64,000 nt of DNA from Tetraselmis striata (taxonomy: Eukaryota; Chlorophyta; Chlorodendrophyceae; Chlorodendrales; Chlorodendraceae): positions 62,001-126,000 of the forward strand of contig VCJN01001900.1 in NCBI GenBank assembly GCA_006384855.1, given 5' to 3'. Numbering within the stretch: position 1 is the stretch's first letter; every line of letters begins with the position of its first letter. This document shows, in pieces, positions 45,962 through 57,950 of this stretch. The notes below the pieces were generated by a model that did not search any database, was not told the origin of the DNA, and was given only the letters and a program-made list of their open reading frames with translations. The position numbers were made by a program, and so were the translations under genes.

Positions 45962-47096
45962 GTTGAGGATGGGCGGGCGCGCGGTAGAGCAAATTGACTT
46001 CCCGCGTATGACGGCAAATTATTCACGCAAAGAAACACAGACGATCTAGTGTTACGATAGGCCGGTGTGTTAAGGTAGTGAGGAGTGTCGCGTGCACTTA
46101 ATGCGAAGCGGCGAAGCGCGAATGGCCGCTGGCGAGTGTGCAGACCTGTGCTGGGTCGCCCGGACTAAAAATATATCCTATAATTTATCGACTCGCTCTC
46201 CGCCTTCCCCGGTTCCTTACTCGCATCGGTCTGCTACGAGCAGCGCGTCGTAGACCGGTACGGGTACCCTGTAGCAGCTTGCGCTTGTTCCCAGCAGTCG
46301 TACGAGGACACATATATCGCGGTTCGCGCGTAGTAGAGTGAGCACATGTCGGTGTACAGCACGCGACAATTTAACGACGACAAAAGTTGATTATGACGAT
46401 TCACATCCGAAAATGTGTATGTTCGCAGCCACGTGGCGGGTTTTGCGAGCTAATAAGATCGCAGGACTCGTCAATTCGCGCGGACGTTTCATCGGCGTTG
46501 AGCACGTCGTGGGTGCCAGGCCAACTACGATAGAGCAAGTACGAGCACTTCGTCTATCCTCGGCGGTGTTAATTAATGTACTCTAGCGCGCAGGTGGCAA
46601 AAACTGAACACGGCGGTGCCTGGCCGTTTTTCCCAACCCTATAGCGTAAATTAGTCGCTAGAGTATCGGCATGAAGTAGAGATACATTGCCCTGCTCGCA
46701 GTCATTCCCTTATCGCTTTCTGTTGAGTGGCCGAATTTCGACACCGGTGCGACCTGTGTTCTATAAAGTAATGGAATCCGTAGCGGCAAAATCTGAAAAG
46801 CAATGGGTCGACCCGCGTGGAATTCTGTCGATAAATAAAAGGTACCGCAGCGATTTATGTACGAAATCGAGAGCGGGGGTGCCTGCCTGCCTGCTCACCT
46901 TCGTGCGATGTAGCCTCTTATTTTGGTGTCACCATCAGGCAAAGTACGGATGATTTCTCCGCATAGTATTATTCTATAGGTAATTCTCTCATATATGGTC
47001 GCTATGCTAGTATGAAGTAACTTGACAGATGAATCAGCGATGCGTCGATTTTTCAGAAAACTTTAAAAGAACGGGTTCTATATCACTGGCCTACAG
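45962..47096. other. Intergenic
   Basis: No gene recognised. A TAGTCGCTA nonamer lies at 46652-46660. The 67-88 codon frames at 46138-46953 show no family features. Confidence 0.4.
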
Positions 47097-47350
47097 TTCC
47101 ATGAATTGCATTGCCAGCGCTTTGAAGTACCAGCAGCGAGCGTTTGCATTGCCAGCGCTTTGAAGTACCAGAGTTCTTTTTCCATTACTAGCAGCGAGAA
47201 GCGAGTACCAGTACCAGTACCAGCAGTACCCGCAGTACCAGCCAGCAGCGAGTAGCGAGTACCAATACCAGCAGCGAGCGTTCGCATTGCCGCCAGCGCT
47301 TTGAAGTAGCAGAGTTTTTTTTCCATTACCAGCAGCGAGTAGAGAGTACC
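47097..47350. repeat. Local tandem repeat with AGTACCAG microsatellite
   Basis: The unit GCATTGCCAGCGCTTTGAAG, followed by TACCAG, occurs at 47108-47133 and 47146-47171 and, changed, at 47285-47313. AGAGTTCTTTTTCCATTACT plus AGCAGCGAG occurs after the second and third units. Between them are repeated AGTACCAG and AGCAGCGAGTA words. Confidence 0.85.
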
Positions 47351-47950
47351 AGTAACAGTATCTCCCAACCGTGAGATCGTAATCGGACGGTTGTGTAATT
47401 AAGGACCGTGGGCGGGCGGGTGGGTGGATTATAGTACTTAGTAGTACATGCCAGTAGATAAGCGCTTTAGTCATGCACCTATAGGCCCGATCCGCTGCAC
47501 TATACGGGTACCCGTACGGCAATAAAGCTCACCGCCGAAAAATCGACGCTTCGCTGGATAATTACGGGACGATGTCACTACCCTTACCCGGAGTCATATA
47601 TGATACACGAGTACAGGTGTTGATTAGCGGATGATAGCTAGATTATTACTATAGTCGTACTTTCATGTATCGAAGCCTAGCGGCTTCGCCGCCATGAGAA
47701 AATCGAGGAGGCGGGGCCCTTATCCCTGCATACGGTTCATCGATTCGAATGTAAGGATCATATAACGAAAAGGATCCATATTGTTGCATGTGATTACATG
47801 TGCTAACTGCAACATCTAAGAAAATCAATACAGAAATCCAGAAGGAAATTCAGCTACATGCCACCAGAGGCGGGAACCGTCATGGCAGCCACCGACCACG
47901 CATCGCCACCCGTGAGCCGCCGCTCCACAAAGTAGGGACGCTCTCCCCGG

Positions 47951-48250
47951 CACACAATCCCGGGCCACTCCAACAGCGGCACTAGCCCGAATGTGAGGTG
48001 GAGGCGCCGACAGGAAAGGAGTTTCGAAGAGGTCTCGCAGCAAGGAGCGGAAGTGGCGGGGTTCAACCCAGAACGGGGCGCCACGGGCGGGTAACGTACG
48101 TACGAACGCGGGCCTTCGAACGCCAAATCCGCCCTAAACTCGACGCGCCCCCTTCCGCCGAACATAGAACTCCCTCTCAGCACATCATCCCGGGCCGTTC
48201 CAATAGCGGCACCATGCCGAATGCGATGTCGAGGTGCCGACAGGACAGGA
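47951..48250. repeat. 70-bp direct repeat, 230-bp offset
   Basis: 47951-48020 and 48181-48250 are equal in length and about 85% identical (core CCCGGGCC, AGCGGCAC, then GCCGACAGGA). They lie within an open 148-codon plus frame (47998-48441). Confidence 0.8.
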
Positions 48251-48501
48251 AGGGAGAGAGTGCTCGACGAACAACGAACGAGAAGTTGACCGGACCACCA
48301 ACAACAAAAGACGCCGGTGTCCAGCTCGCACTGCTTTTCCGCGGCAGTGACAGCACCGGCGGGTCCAAGGCTACCAAGGTGCCACCCGTGCACGAGGAGG
48401 AGGTGGTGGAGGAGGTAAGGGAAAAGAGAAAAAACGTGTAGGAGGAGCCTTAGGTGCAGGAGCTGGGTTCGCTAGCACCGGTGGGCGTTAAAGTTGCTGC
48501 A

Positions 48502-48790
48502 TGACTGGCTGATTGCAATGCCACTGAGGAGGGTGAGGCCGAGGCCACTAAGGACGTCGACTATCCCGTTCGCGATGATGGTGAGGAGCTGGAGGAGGAG
48601 GAGGAGGAGGAGGAGGAGGAGGAGGAGGCCGACGCCGTTGACAATTCCGGTAGCGATGCTGAGGATGACGATGAGGATGGAGATGAGGACGAGGAGGGGG
48701 AGGGGTTGTCTTGCCCTCGTCCGAGGAGGAGGATTCGGAGGTTGGGCGATGGTAGTTCCAATGATGGTGATGAGGATCCGGTGGGTGACT
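48502..48790 (+). CDS. Acidic Glu/Asp-rich ORF, possibly an exon
   Basis: A plus-strand frame without its own ATG, from a stop near 48500 to a TGA at about 48790. It holds a run of about 14 Glu encoded by GAG repeats, then DNSGSDAEDDDEDGDEDEEG and a basic PRPRRRIRRLGD. It could be the acidic C-terminal exon of a protein whose upstream part is the 47998-48441 frame (ending EEEVVEEVREKRKNV). No family recognised; a transposon protein is possible. Confidence 0.3.
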
Positions 48791-50099
48791 AAGCCGATAC
48801 CGCCAACGGCCTCATGTGTGCATGTAGACTCTCAACCCGGGCGGCCGCATCTATCTTGCAACGAAGAGCCGCTCATGAATACATAATGTGTAACAATGTC
48901 TCACCAAATTTGGTTTTGGAGCATCTGCATATTGTATTATTCCTTTCTTCTTCAGGTCCTGGGATGCATGACTAACATGATGGGTTCGGAGCTTGTCTAG
49001 GAGACTTACTCCATATTAACCTTACTTTTGCCTTTATTATCATCCATGTTTCGCTTCACGGTACCTCGGAGTACACATAAAAAATGACATGTCACTAGCA
49101 ATGGCAATGTTGTTTCAAAGCTAGAATATTTCAATTACATAGCCATAATAAACCACACTTCACGCCTATTGCGTTAGTACCAAGTTGTAATTAAGTATCC
49201 CCGCCAGACTGAACACACAAGGTCATAATAAATCCATTTGATATTTTGAACCAACATTGAAGGTTACTGATTTATTCACGCGCGTCAAGCAAGTGGCCAC
49301 GAACTAATCTCAATGGCGACATCTTGCTCCCCTGAAAACAAGGTTTCTAGAGCCAATGTTGCTTAAAACCGCAACCGTGCATCTGGTGACCAACCTAACA
49401 TATGTTTTGAACTTCTTTGAACTATCGCTTTCAGTACCGGGATTGTCAGCGTTAGTGTTTCGGCGAGTATTCGTATTATAATATTCCACAATCCGATGTG
49501 CGGTACCCGCAGCTAACGACTAAATCCCAGCGCATGTACATCATTTCAATACCTTAGAACTTGCTCGAATTAAAAATAGAATTGCTGTGCGGATTTAAGT
49601 ATAGTAGCTAAGGCCATCACAACTTGAATTGTCGTTTCAGGTGCCCCCCCTTTTTGAGCTCCCTTTTGTTCTCCTGCCGCACCACATGTATTACAAAGTA
49701 TTGTCAAAAGCGCTGCAAAAGATGCAATTGGGCGGTTATATCGTTGATGGTGATGTCATGCAAGCACACATTGGCCGGCAAGGTATTGCCTCAGGGATAA
49801 AATGCACAACATATGACAATTATGAAGAGAAAACCATATGATTATAGTGTGGAAGTATTAACCCGTGCTTGCCCTCTCGGCTGAAGCCTACCTATCGTAT
49901 GGCGACGGCGCAGTTTGGAGGGCGCTAAGATAAGCGAACACGATGGGCTACATGCCCTTCGTCGTCCAGTTGCCGTTGCCGCGGAGCAGCCTGTTGTAGT
50001 CTATTCGCAGTTGTACTGGGATTCGGGTCGTCTGCGTGCTTGCCCATTTCAAACTTGCCGCCGAAGAGCCGTTCTAGACTGTCGTCGGGGGAAGGTGGG

Positions 50100-50133
<34 letters not shown>

Positions 50134-52670
50134 CTTCCGCATCTGCGCCCATACCCCGCCGTTCTTTTTGTTATTTTCAGGTGAACTGCACGGGATGGAA
50201 CCGCGCGAGTTGCGCATGCTGCACGAAGTCACGTCCCACCGTGTGCGTTGTACCGGCAATCCAACACCCGACTTCCATTGACCGTAGCCAGTCGTTTAAG
50301 TGTCTCTTCTTCGTCGACACACTACCGAGGTCACCGGCGTGCCGCGTGGATAGGTGGCGGCTCACTGCCACATGTGGCTACCGTCATCATACGCAGCACA
50401 TAGGGTTCACCGGCGCTTGGCACGCCTCTACCGGAAGGGTAACCGTAAAGTGGAGGAAAACCACATCAAGCGTTTCCAGCGTGTCGGAGAGGGTATCGTC
50501 GATAAACGCAGTGCAATCGTGCGCGATGTCGGCGGTATTCTTTGGAACGATCATGGTGACAACAACGGCATCGTGAAGCGGCGGAGAGGCGGGGACGAGA
50601 CAACGCGCAAGCAAGACCGTTGTGACAATTATACGAGTACGCTACGAGTTAATAGTATTTGTACTATCTATGTGTACGAGTACTAGTACGATGTGTACTA
50701 CTGCGACTACGGGTATTATGTACCGTACAATTTTCACACTGTCAACATAACCTCCGAGCATGTCGCCGTAGGGCCGAACTCCTTCTCTTTCCTCCATGAC
50801 GGCTGGAACTGACGCACATTGTCGATGCTGACGCTCATGCACATTGACATTTGAACGCCACCATTCAATTTTAGGGGCATGATGGGGGCGGCTGCTGTGA
50901 GAGTGGGTATTGTGATGCCCAATGGCGGTCCGCGGCTAGGGTTCTGCAGCGGGTGCTGTGTCGAATGGAGTCTCTAAAACCGACGTGGCATTGCCAAAGA
51001 TAGCTCGCACGCATACATGGGGCCAGGCGCGGCCGCACGCGTCGCAACGGCTTCACCAATACAGTATTAAGTACTGTGGGATACAACATCTTGTTTTGCC
51101 AATATCCGGTCTTACCCCCCCCCCCCCCCCCCAACCTTTTTCTGAGGTAGAAAAAGGCAGAAATAACAAATATAGTTGTGATGGCCTAATATGTAGGTAG
51201 TAGTCATAACATAACGGTACGGGCCGTAGCGACTATTTAAAAAAAATCCTTTCATCCAGGTTTCATCCATGAATTTATGCATCGCGATATAATCACGAGT
51301 ACCCAAATGAGTATGGACTCCCGTACCTCGGGTTGAGCAGCAGTGGAAATGGGACCCTGGACGAAAACAATCCTAGAACTGAAACTATATTTTGAGTATC
51401 TATATGCGGAATTATGAGGGGAAAAACGAATATCCGTCCTTGGTCCGCTCGTGATGTGTCTTCGTATTTTATCCGTTGTGCATTCAATATGCGATCGTTT
51501 GATTTCACGGTTTCGAGTATGAGTTCGGGCAACATCTGAATACAACATAAGGGCAACATAAGGTCATTCATCCTTGGCTTGTACGGGTACCTTTACTACG
51601 TACCCTGCACATTCATCCGCTACTCATCAACCCAAAAGGCCAAAAGGCATAGTAATAGTGGTACCATGAATTCCCGGTCATCAATATGGCACTTGCAGAC
51701 AACGTTCTTGGCGGGGTCGCGGCCGCGCGTGCGGCACGTGATGGTGCTCCTGCGCCTGCGTCGCGTCGCTCGTCGGCTTGTGTTGCTATGACCCGGGTCA
51801 TTGGCTGCAAGCGTCCTCGCCGCGGCTGATAGCCTACCCTGGGGCGGGGGTCCCTTTGGTTCCTGGCAGCTAAGTGACTTCGTGGTTCCCTTGGCTCCTT
51901 CCTGGTTCTTGGCTCCCTGTCCTCCTGCTCGACCTTGGTTTCAGGCTTATGTCTCTCTTTTGCTGGCAACCTTTCATAGTTGCTGTTAGTTATGTTTGTA
52001 GTGCGCTTTTGTGAAAGCCCTTATGTAATAATGAATTCCCGGCGCAAAGACATGAATGCCGTGTAACGTATTGGGATTATATCGGTCGGTCGACGATAAG
52101 AAATGGCGCGGCGACCATATTGAGCAGGCGATTTTCCGGATATCGCCTTTTATTGCAGCGCCCAATTATTAGTGCCGTGGCTCGCCCGCATATAAGGATT
52201 AAATCAAGAAGGATTATGTGAATAGTCTATTTATGATGCAAATCATGGATTAACGACTGTTCGATAATTTGCATGCTGATACATCGCCGCCCGAGCGATG
52301 TGTTGCCCGCGCTGCCGATGAAGAGCAGCAGAAACTCGCGCACCAGGTGCAGTCCTGCCGCCCTCCGCAGGCCCGGAGCACAGCAGACGTCGGCAACGAA
52401 ATACCGTAGAGTCCAGCGTAGGCCGGGGCAGGCAAGAGATTGCAATGCTGAGGGAGTAGCGGAGGAGACAGCAGTGGCATAGAGATACGAAGCCGGCAGG
52501 GTTGGAAGCAGTGGCGCGCGCGAAGCACCGCGAGTAGATACACGGGTGCCCGCACAGCGCCGCGCCCGTTGCATAGGCTGAAAGGCTGGGACAGCCCTTT
52601 TACACCGTCCCTTTCTCCCGGAACCAGCCTCGCAGGAAGCAGCGGCACGCAGCTGGAGCCTCACGCCGCC
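48791..52670. other. Long gene-poor, AT-rich region
   Basis: No recognised gene. 48.9-49.9 kb is AT-rich and featureless. A G run of 31 lies at 50103-50133 and a C run at 51117-51132. A plus frame around 50354-50686 (RLARLYRKGNRKVEENHIKR) has protein-like composition but no family. The interspersed repeat copy 2 lies at 51678-52030. The last 600 bp should be the VPS34 5' region. Confidence 0.4.
51678..52030 (-). repeat. Short interspersed repeat, copy 2, with 12-bp target duplication
   Basis: A 353-bp insert matching 33257-33604 in reverse orientation. It is flanked on both sides by ATGAATTCCCGG (51666-51677 and 52031-52042), a perfect 12-bp target-site duplication. No poly-A tail or clear tRNA-like promoter is seen. 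The ends TATTACATAAGGGC and TCATCAATATGGCAC are weakly alike when inverted, so an imperfect terminal inverted repeat is possible. Confidence 0.82.
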
Positions 52671-55600
52671 ATGGCTCAAGACCCTTCGGACTTCCGCTTC
52701 TGCCTGAGCTCAGACATCAATTTCGAGGTTGGAGCTGGCCCGTTATAATATTGAGCGCGACAGCTTCTGAGCAGATCGTTCTGCACGGGCCCTTACCATA
52801 TGTTTACCACGGATCACAGGTGACGGTGAAGATGGGTTCTCTCGTCGGGGCGCTTCCATATTTCAAGGACAGGCGCCACACCGACGACTGGAGTGACTAC
52901 AGGTGTGCCTCCGTCCCGCTTGGCGTGTGCATCGGGGCGAGGCTGGCGCCAGCTACTGCGCGGATACAGCAGCCGGTACTTACGGACTGTTGCGCGATGC
53001 ACGCCAGGCCATACTCCCTATTCGTGGCCGTCAGCCTCTGCAACAAGGGGGAGCTTCTGAGCATCGAGAATCGCACAAAGTTCACACAAGTGAATGTCAA
53101 TCCGGTAAGGGTATATTGCGTGGGCATGCCTCCCGCGGGCTCTGCCGGCCTGTCAAAGGAGCATCCGTCACTCCGTCCGTACTCTCAGCAGCTGATCCAT
53201 AGTATGGCCCTGGTCGCGGTCCAGGACTCAGGACGCCCTGCCGCTGTTTGGGACGAATGGATAGCGTTCAGCGTGAAGATCCGCGACCTGCTTCCCACCG
53301 CTCAGCTCTCCGCCACGGTGTGGCACTTTTCGGAGGGGCAGGCCCCCGCCCCCCTCGGTGGCGCGACCATGTGCCTGTTCAGCAAGAAGGGGCGGCTCAA
53401 GACGGTGCGGCCGATGCGATCCGCCGCGCGGCTCGTGATGCTCATGCGGGGGTGGCGTCGCGCCTGCGGGCTCTGCTGCGGGGCTAAGGCGATGCGGTTG
53501 CGCTCATCAGGGGAGGCACACACTCCGGCTGTGGTCGGGGCGCGTGGCGGACACCGGATACCCGTCATCCACTCCTGGGAAGGAGCCGGTGGCTGGGCGG
53601 GGCCAGATCGGGTATCGGCCGGTGACGCATGCGCTTGCCGCTCGCGCCTGTGTGCCTGGGGGCTGTTCCCATCTAAGGCAGCGATTCTGCGCATGGGCAG
53701 CCGGCTGCAGGAGCTGTGCAAACGGTACGACCGCGGGGAGCTAGCGCAGATCGACTGGCTGGACAGGCTGACCTTCAAGGTACCCGACCGCGGCCTCCGC
53801 TGTGTGGCGGTGACCGCAGCTGCGTGTGGCACTCAGACGGCGCGCTGGGTGCAGGAGGTGGACCGGTGCATCCATCACGGGCAGGCTCCGCAGCAGGATG
53901 GCGCGCAAGGTGGGCGCTACCTCACCGTGGAGCTGCCGACTTTCCCGCAGGCGGTGCTATACTACCAGGCAAGCCTGCATCCGCTGCGCACCTCTGCTTC
54001 CCGCCGGCGCTCTCACTGTGCATGCCACAACGCCTGAGCCAGCTCCCCCCCCCCCCCCCCCCCCCCCCCCGGCAGGCGTTTTCTGGCGGGCTCGGCTCCG
54101 CGGATGCGTGGGTCCCTGGGGGGCACACCGTTGGAGCCCTGCATGATCCAGAGGTGCGGGCAGCCGCGGAGAGTCCACCCTGGGCGGCAGCCGGTGCTGC
54201 ATAGGCGCAGCAGCAGGGCCCGTGCGCGCCGGATTGAGTATCTGCGCGGGCGGTAGGTTGGGCGGGACAATCCGACTGAGCTGAAGGCTCAGAAGCTGGC
54301 GCGGAGCCTGACGCGCGGCGTGATCGATCGCGACCTGAAGCCCGACACGGAGGAGCGCCGACAGATTGCCGCCATCCTCAAGCAGCCGCCCAACCGGCCG
54401 CTGACAGTCGAGCAGAAGGGGCTGCTGTGGCGCTTCCGATTCAGCCTTACCACGGAGCGCAGCGCGCTGACCAGGTTCCTCAAGAGCGTGGACTGGAGCG
54501 ACGCCCAAGAAGCCAAGCAGGTGCGCGCATGCCCCCCCTTCCCCCTGGCACCTTCAATGCTGCGCCCGCCTACCACAGTGTGCATGCTTCGCTGGCCCAG
54601 GCGGCCGAGCTGATGCAGAAGTGGGCGCCCATTGACATCGCCGATGCTCTGGAGCTGCTGTCTCCTGATTTCGTCAACGAGGAGGTGACGCCAGCTGCAG
54701 CGCACCGACTGTGTCCGCAGGCGGAGGTTGCCCCTGTCAGCCAAGTCGACGGTGGCTGCCATTCCGCTGAGCCGGGAGCCCTGTGCTGGCGGCAATGCCA
54801 CTCTGCCAGGTCCGGCGCCACGCGGTGGAGGTGCTCCAGCGGGCAGAGGACGACGAGCTTTGCTACTACCTGCTGCAGCTGGTGCAGGTATGCGCAGTCC
54901 TCCCTGTGTGGAGCGTGCGTCCTTCAAAGAGAGAGAGGAGGGGGGGGTGGAGGCTTTCTCACGCGCTGCTGCTCGGGCCCAGGCGCTGAGATACGAGGCG
55001 GCGGATGAGTCCAAGCTGGCGCAGTTCCTTATCAAGCGGGCGGTGAGCCTGCCGCCTGCCAGTCACCATGCCATCTGCCGCACCACTGGCTGCGGGCTGC
55101 CTGAGCGATGCGGCCGCTGTGCCCCCACCCCCCAGATCCGCAACCCCGTCCTTGGCATGCATCTCCACTGGTATCTCTTCACCGAGTGGGAGGACCAGAA
55201 CTTTGGGCCGCGGGCGTCCAAAGTGCACGAGGCGTTTGTGCAGGCGTTGATATCCGAGCCGCAGGGGTGCGCCGCCCTGCGCATCCTGCCCGACTTTCCC
55301 GCGGCTCCCCCTCCCTCTGGCTGCGGGCCGCCTCAGATGGTCTTCCGTGTGTTTGTTGACGCCGGGCGCCGTGTGGACAGGTATACAATGTGGGACGGCA
55401 TCCGCCACCAGATCGAAATGATCGCCCAGCTGGCGCACATCATACGAGAACTGAAGGCACGCCCCCCTCCCCAGGGGCCGAGTGCCATCCTGCACCGCAC
55501 GGCCAACCTGCTCCTCCACCCGCTTGAGCACGCCGCTGGTCTTTGTATGACGGCGATTCCTGTGGTGTGTGGCCAAAGACGGTGCGGGGCGGCGCTGCCA

Positions 55601-57378
55601 AGAAGGCGGAGCGGCTGCAGGAGATGGTGTCCGAGTCGGGGTCGTGCGGGGAGCTGTCGCATGCCACGATGCCCAACCCCCTCGACCCGCTGACGCTCCT
55701 GGCGGGCATGATCCCCACTCAGTGCACAGTGTTCAAGTCCGCCATGAGCCCGCTCCGCCTGACGTTCAAGACAGTCCCAGCCGGGCCCGCCATGGTGCGG
55801 CACCCCCTGCGCCTGATGGCTTCCAAACATCGATGCGCGCACGGGGCCAATGCCCCTCCGCCACTGCGGCGTGAAGCGCCGTTAAGCAGGGTGTTGATGC
55901 AGGACAATGTGGATGGGGGCGGGCACGGTGCGGCGCACGGCGTCGCCAGCGGTTCGGCGTCCGGCCCTGTGGCGAACCCGGGCGGCACGAGCAACCAGCA
56001 CGCCCCGCACTCGAGGGACTCGAACCCGCCCGGCCCACATGCCGACAGCCCCGATCCCGCGAGGAGGCTGGTGTTGATATACAAGCGGGGCGATGATCTG
56101 CGGCAGGTGTTGTCCCCCCCCCCCCCCCCCCTCTGGGGCTGCCGTTGCCCTGCAGTGACGCCAGCAGAGGAACGCTGACACGAGGGGCTGATGCATGCGC
56201 AGGACCAGCTGGTGGTGCAGATAGTCTCGCTGATGGACCGCCTGCTCAAGAAGGAAAACCTGGACTTGAAGCTGACGCTCTATCAGTGAGCCCCCCCCCC
56301 CCCCCCCCTTTGGCGGCGCCCCTCGCCCCCCCGGTCGGAACAGACGTGGCTGTGTGTGATGACCACCCGCCCGTGTTGTCTGTGGCGGGGGGCTGAGCCT
56401 GGCGGTGGCGGCGTCCAGGGTGCTGCCTACCAGCAGCGAGGACGGGCTGGTGGAATGCGTCCAGGATGCCACCGTGCTGGCGCGCGTCCTTGCGGACCAC
56501 AGGACAATCAACCGCTTCCTCGCGCTCCACAGCCCCCAGCCGGATGGTACCCATTAACATCGCCGTCACCGCCCCCCCCCCCCCCCCCCCCCCACCTTCC
56601 CCCGGCTGCTCATCTCGACCCAGCTGACATCCGCGTGTGCCACTGCAGGCCCATTTGGGCTGGACCCGCGTGTGCTCGATGCGTTCGTCAAGAGCTGTGC
56701 GGGGTACTGCGTCATCACGTATATCTTGGGGGTCGGTGATCGCCACCTGGTATGCGGCGCTCCGCTCCCCGCGACAGCCCAGGCCTTGACGCGTGACTGG
56801 TGCCCAGCAGGGTGCCGGGGGGAAGGGGGCTTACGCGCCACTCGTAACGCCGCGCAGGATAACTTGATGCTGTGCAAGGACGGCCGCCTGTTCCACATTG
56901 ACTTTGGGTTCATCATGGGCCGCGACCCGAAGCCCTTCCCCCCGCCCATGAAGCTCTGCCGCGAGATGGTGGAGGCCATGGGGGGTGCGGAGAGCGAGCA
57001 CTACGTCAAGTTCCGCACCTACTGCTGCGAGGCCTACAACATTCTGCGGAAGAGCGCCAACCTCATCCTATCCCTCTTCCATCTAATGGTATCGTACTTG
57101 CCCTCGGTCTGCCATCCTGCGAGCCGCCGCCTGTCCGCGCAGACGCCACGGGCAGCGCTGACATTGGCAATGTGTGTTGCACTCAGGCGGGGGCGGACCT
57201 GCCAGACATCAAGGACGACCCCGAGAAGGTCATGCTCAAGCTGCAGGAGAAGCTGCGGCTGGACCTGGACGACGATGCGGCTGTGCAGTGGATCCAGCAA
57301 CTCATCAACGAGTCGGCGTCCGCCCTAATGCCTGCGATCATGGAGACGACGCACCGCTGGGCCCAGTACTGGCGATGA
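52671..57378 (+). CDS. VPS34: Class III phosphatidylinositol 3-kinase VPS34
   Basis: A gene of more than ten exons. The start is [20 protein letters not shown]. The C2 domain (52.8-54.0 kb) holds [51 protein letters not shown] and [15 protein letters not shown]. The PIK helical domain (54.1-55.05 kb) holds [51 protein letters not shown] and [19 protein letters not shown]. The kinase domain (55.1-57.37 kb) holds [49 protein letters not shown], the catalytic [14 protein letters not shown] split by an intron, and the DFG with activation loop [19 protein letters not shown]. The C-terminus is [11 protein letters not shown]34 makes PtdIns3P on endosomes and autophagosomes in complex with VPS15 and Beclin/ATG6. 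Four introns hold C runs next to acceptors or donors. Key catalytic residues look intact. Confidence 0.95.
54045..54070. repeat. Poly-C tract (26 nt) at a VPS34 acceptor
   Basis: The C run ends in GGCAG directly at the acceptor of the next exon, and so is placed as a polypyrimidine tract. Shorter C runs occur in the introns at about 56117-56130, 56292-56307 and 56575-56593. Confidence 0.85.
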
Positions 57379-57950
57379 GTCATCAGGGCGAACAGCGGAC
57401 CCGCGACAAGCGCCTCCCCCCCCTTAGATATGGGCTGTTACATCGGACTGTACAGTTGAAGCTCGGCATGGGCGCAACTGGTAGGTATTGCTGGACTGTC
57501 GGAACAGGTCATCCTCTACCCGTACTGGCCGCATCTCGATAGGTTGATGAGGAGGGGCCATCACGATTTAATGCGGCAGTCCAAGTCCCTGCCTAAGCAC
57601 TTATTTCATGCGGTTTCAGGAGCGCCGAATAAATATGAAGTAGTGCGGACAACAGCATCTGTTGCCATTAGTCTACCCATCTCCGGGCGACGTGCCCTCG
57701 CGCACTGTGACCACGAGCAAGAACGATGCAGCCATGTCGTGGGATAACCCATCCGCGACCTAATTCGCATCGATGGTCAGGGCTACGCTCCTCTCCCGCA
57801 TGTGGGAACTCGCACATCCTGCCGGCCTGCAACACTGCGCAAGGATCGAATACTCGGCGCCACGACACCAGCAACATTGACACAAATTTCAGGAGCTCTG
57901 CACGATATCATTCTAAATGCATGACGATGCAGCGATGACCCAGTGATCGC
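57379..57950. other. VPS34 downstream spacer
   Basis: Contains the VPS34 3' UTR. No gene or repeat recognised. Confidence 0.4.

Noticed and set aside
47100-47350. CRISPR-like array
   Set aside because: Repeats are few, irregular in spacing and simple in sequence, and the genome is eukaryotic.
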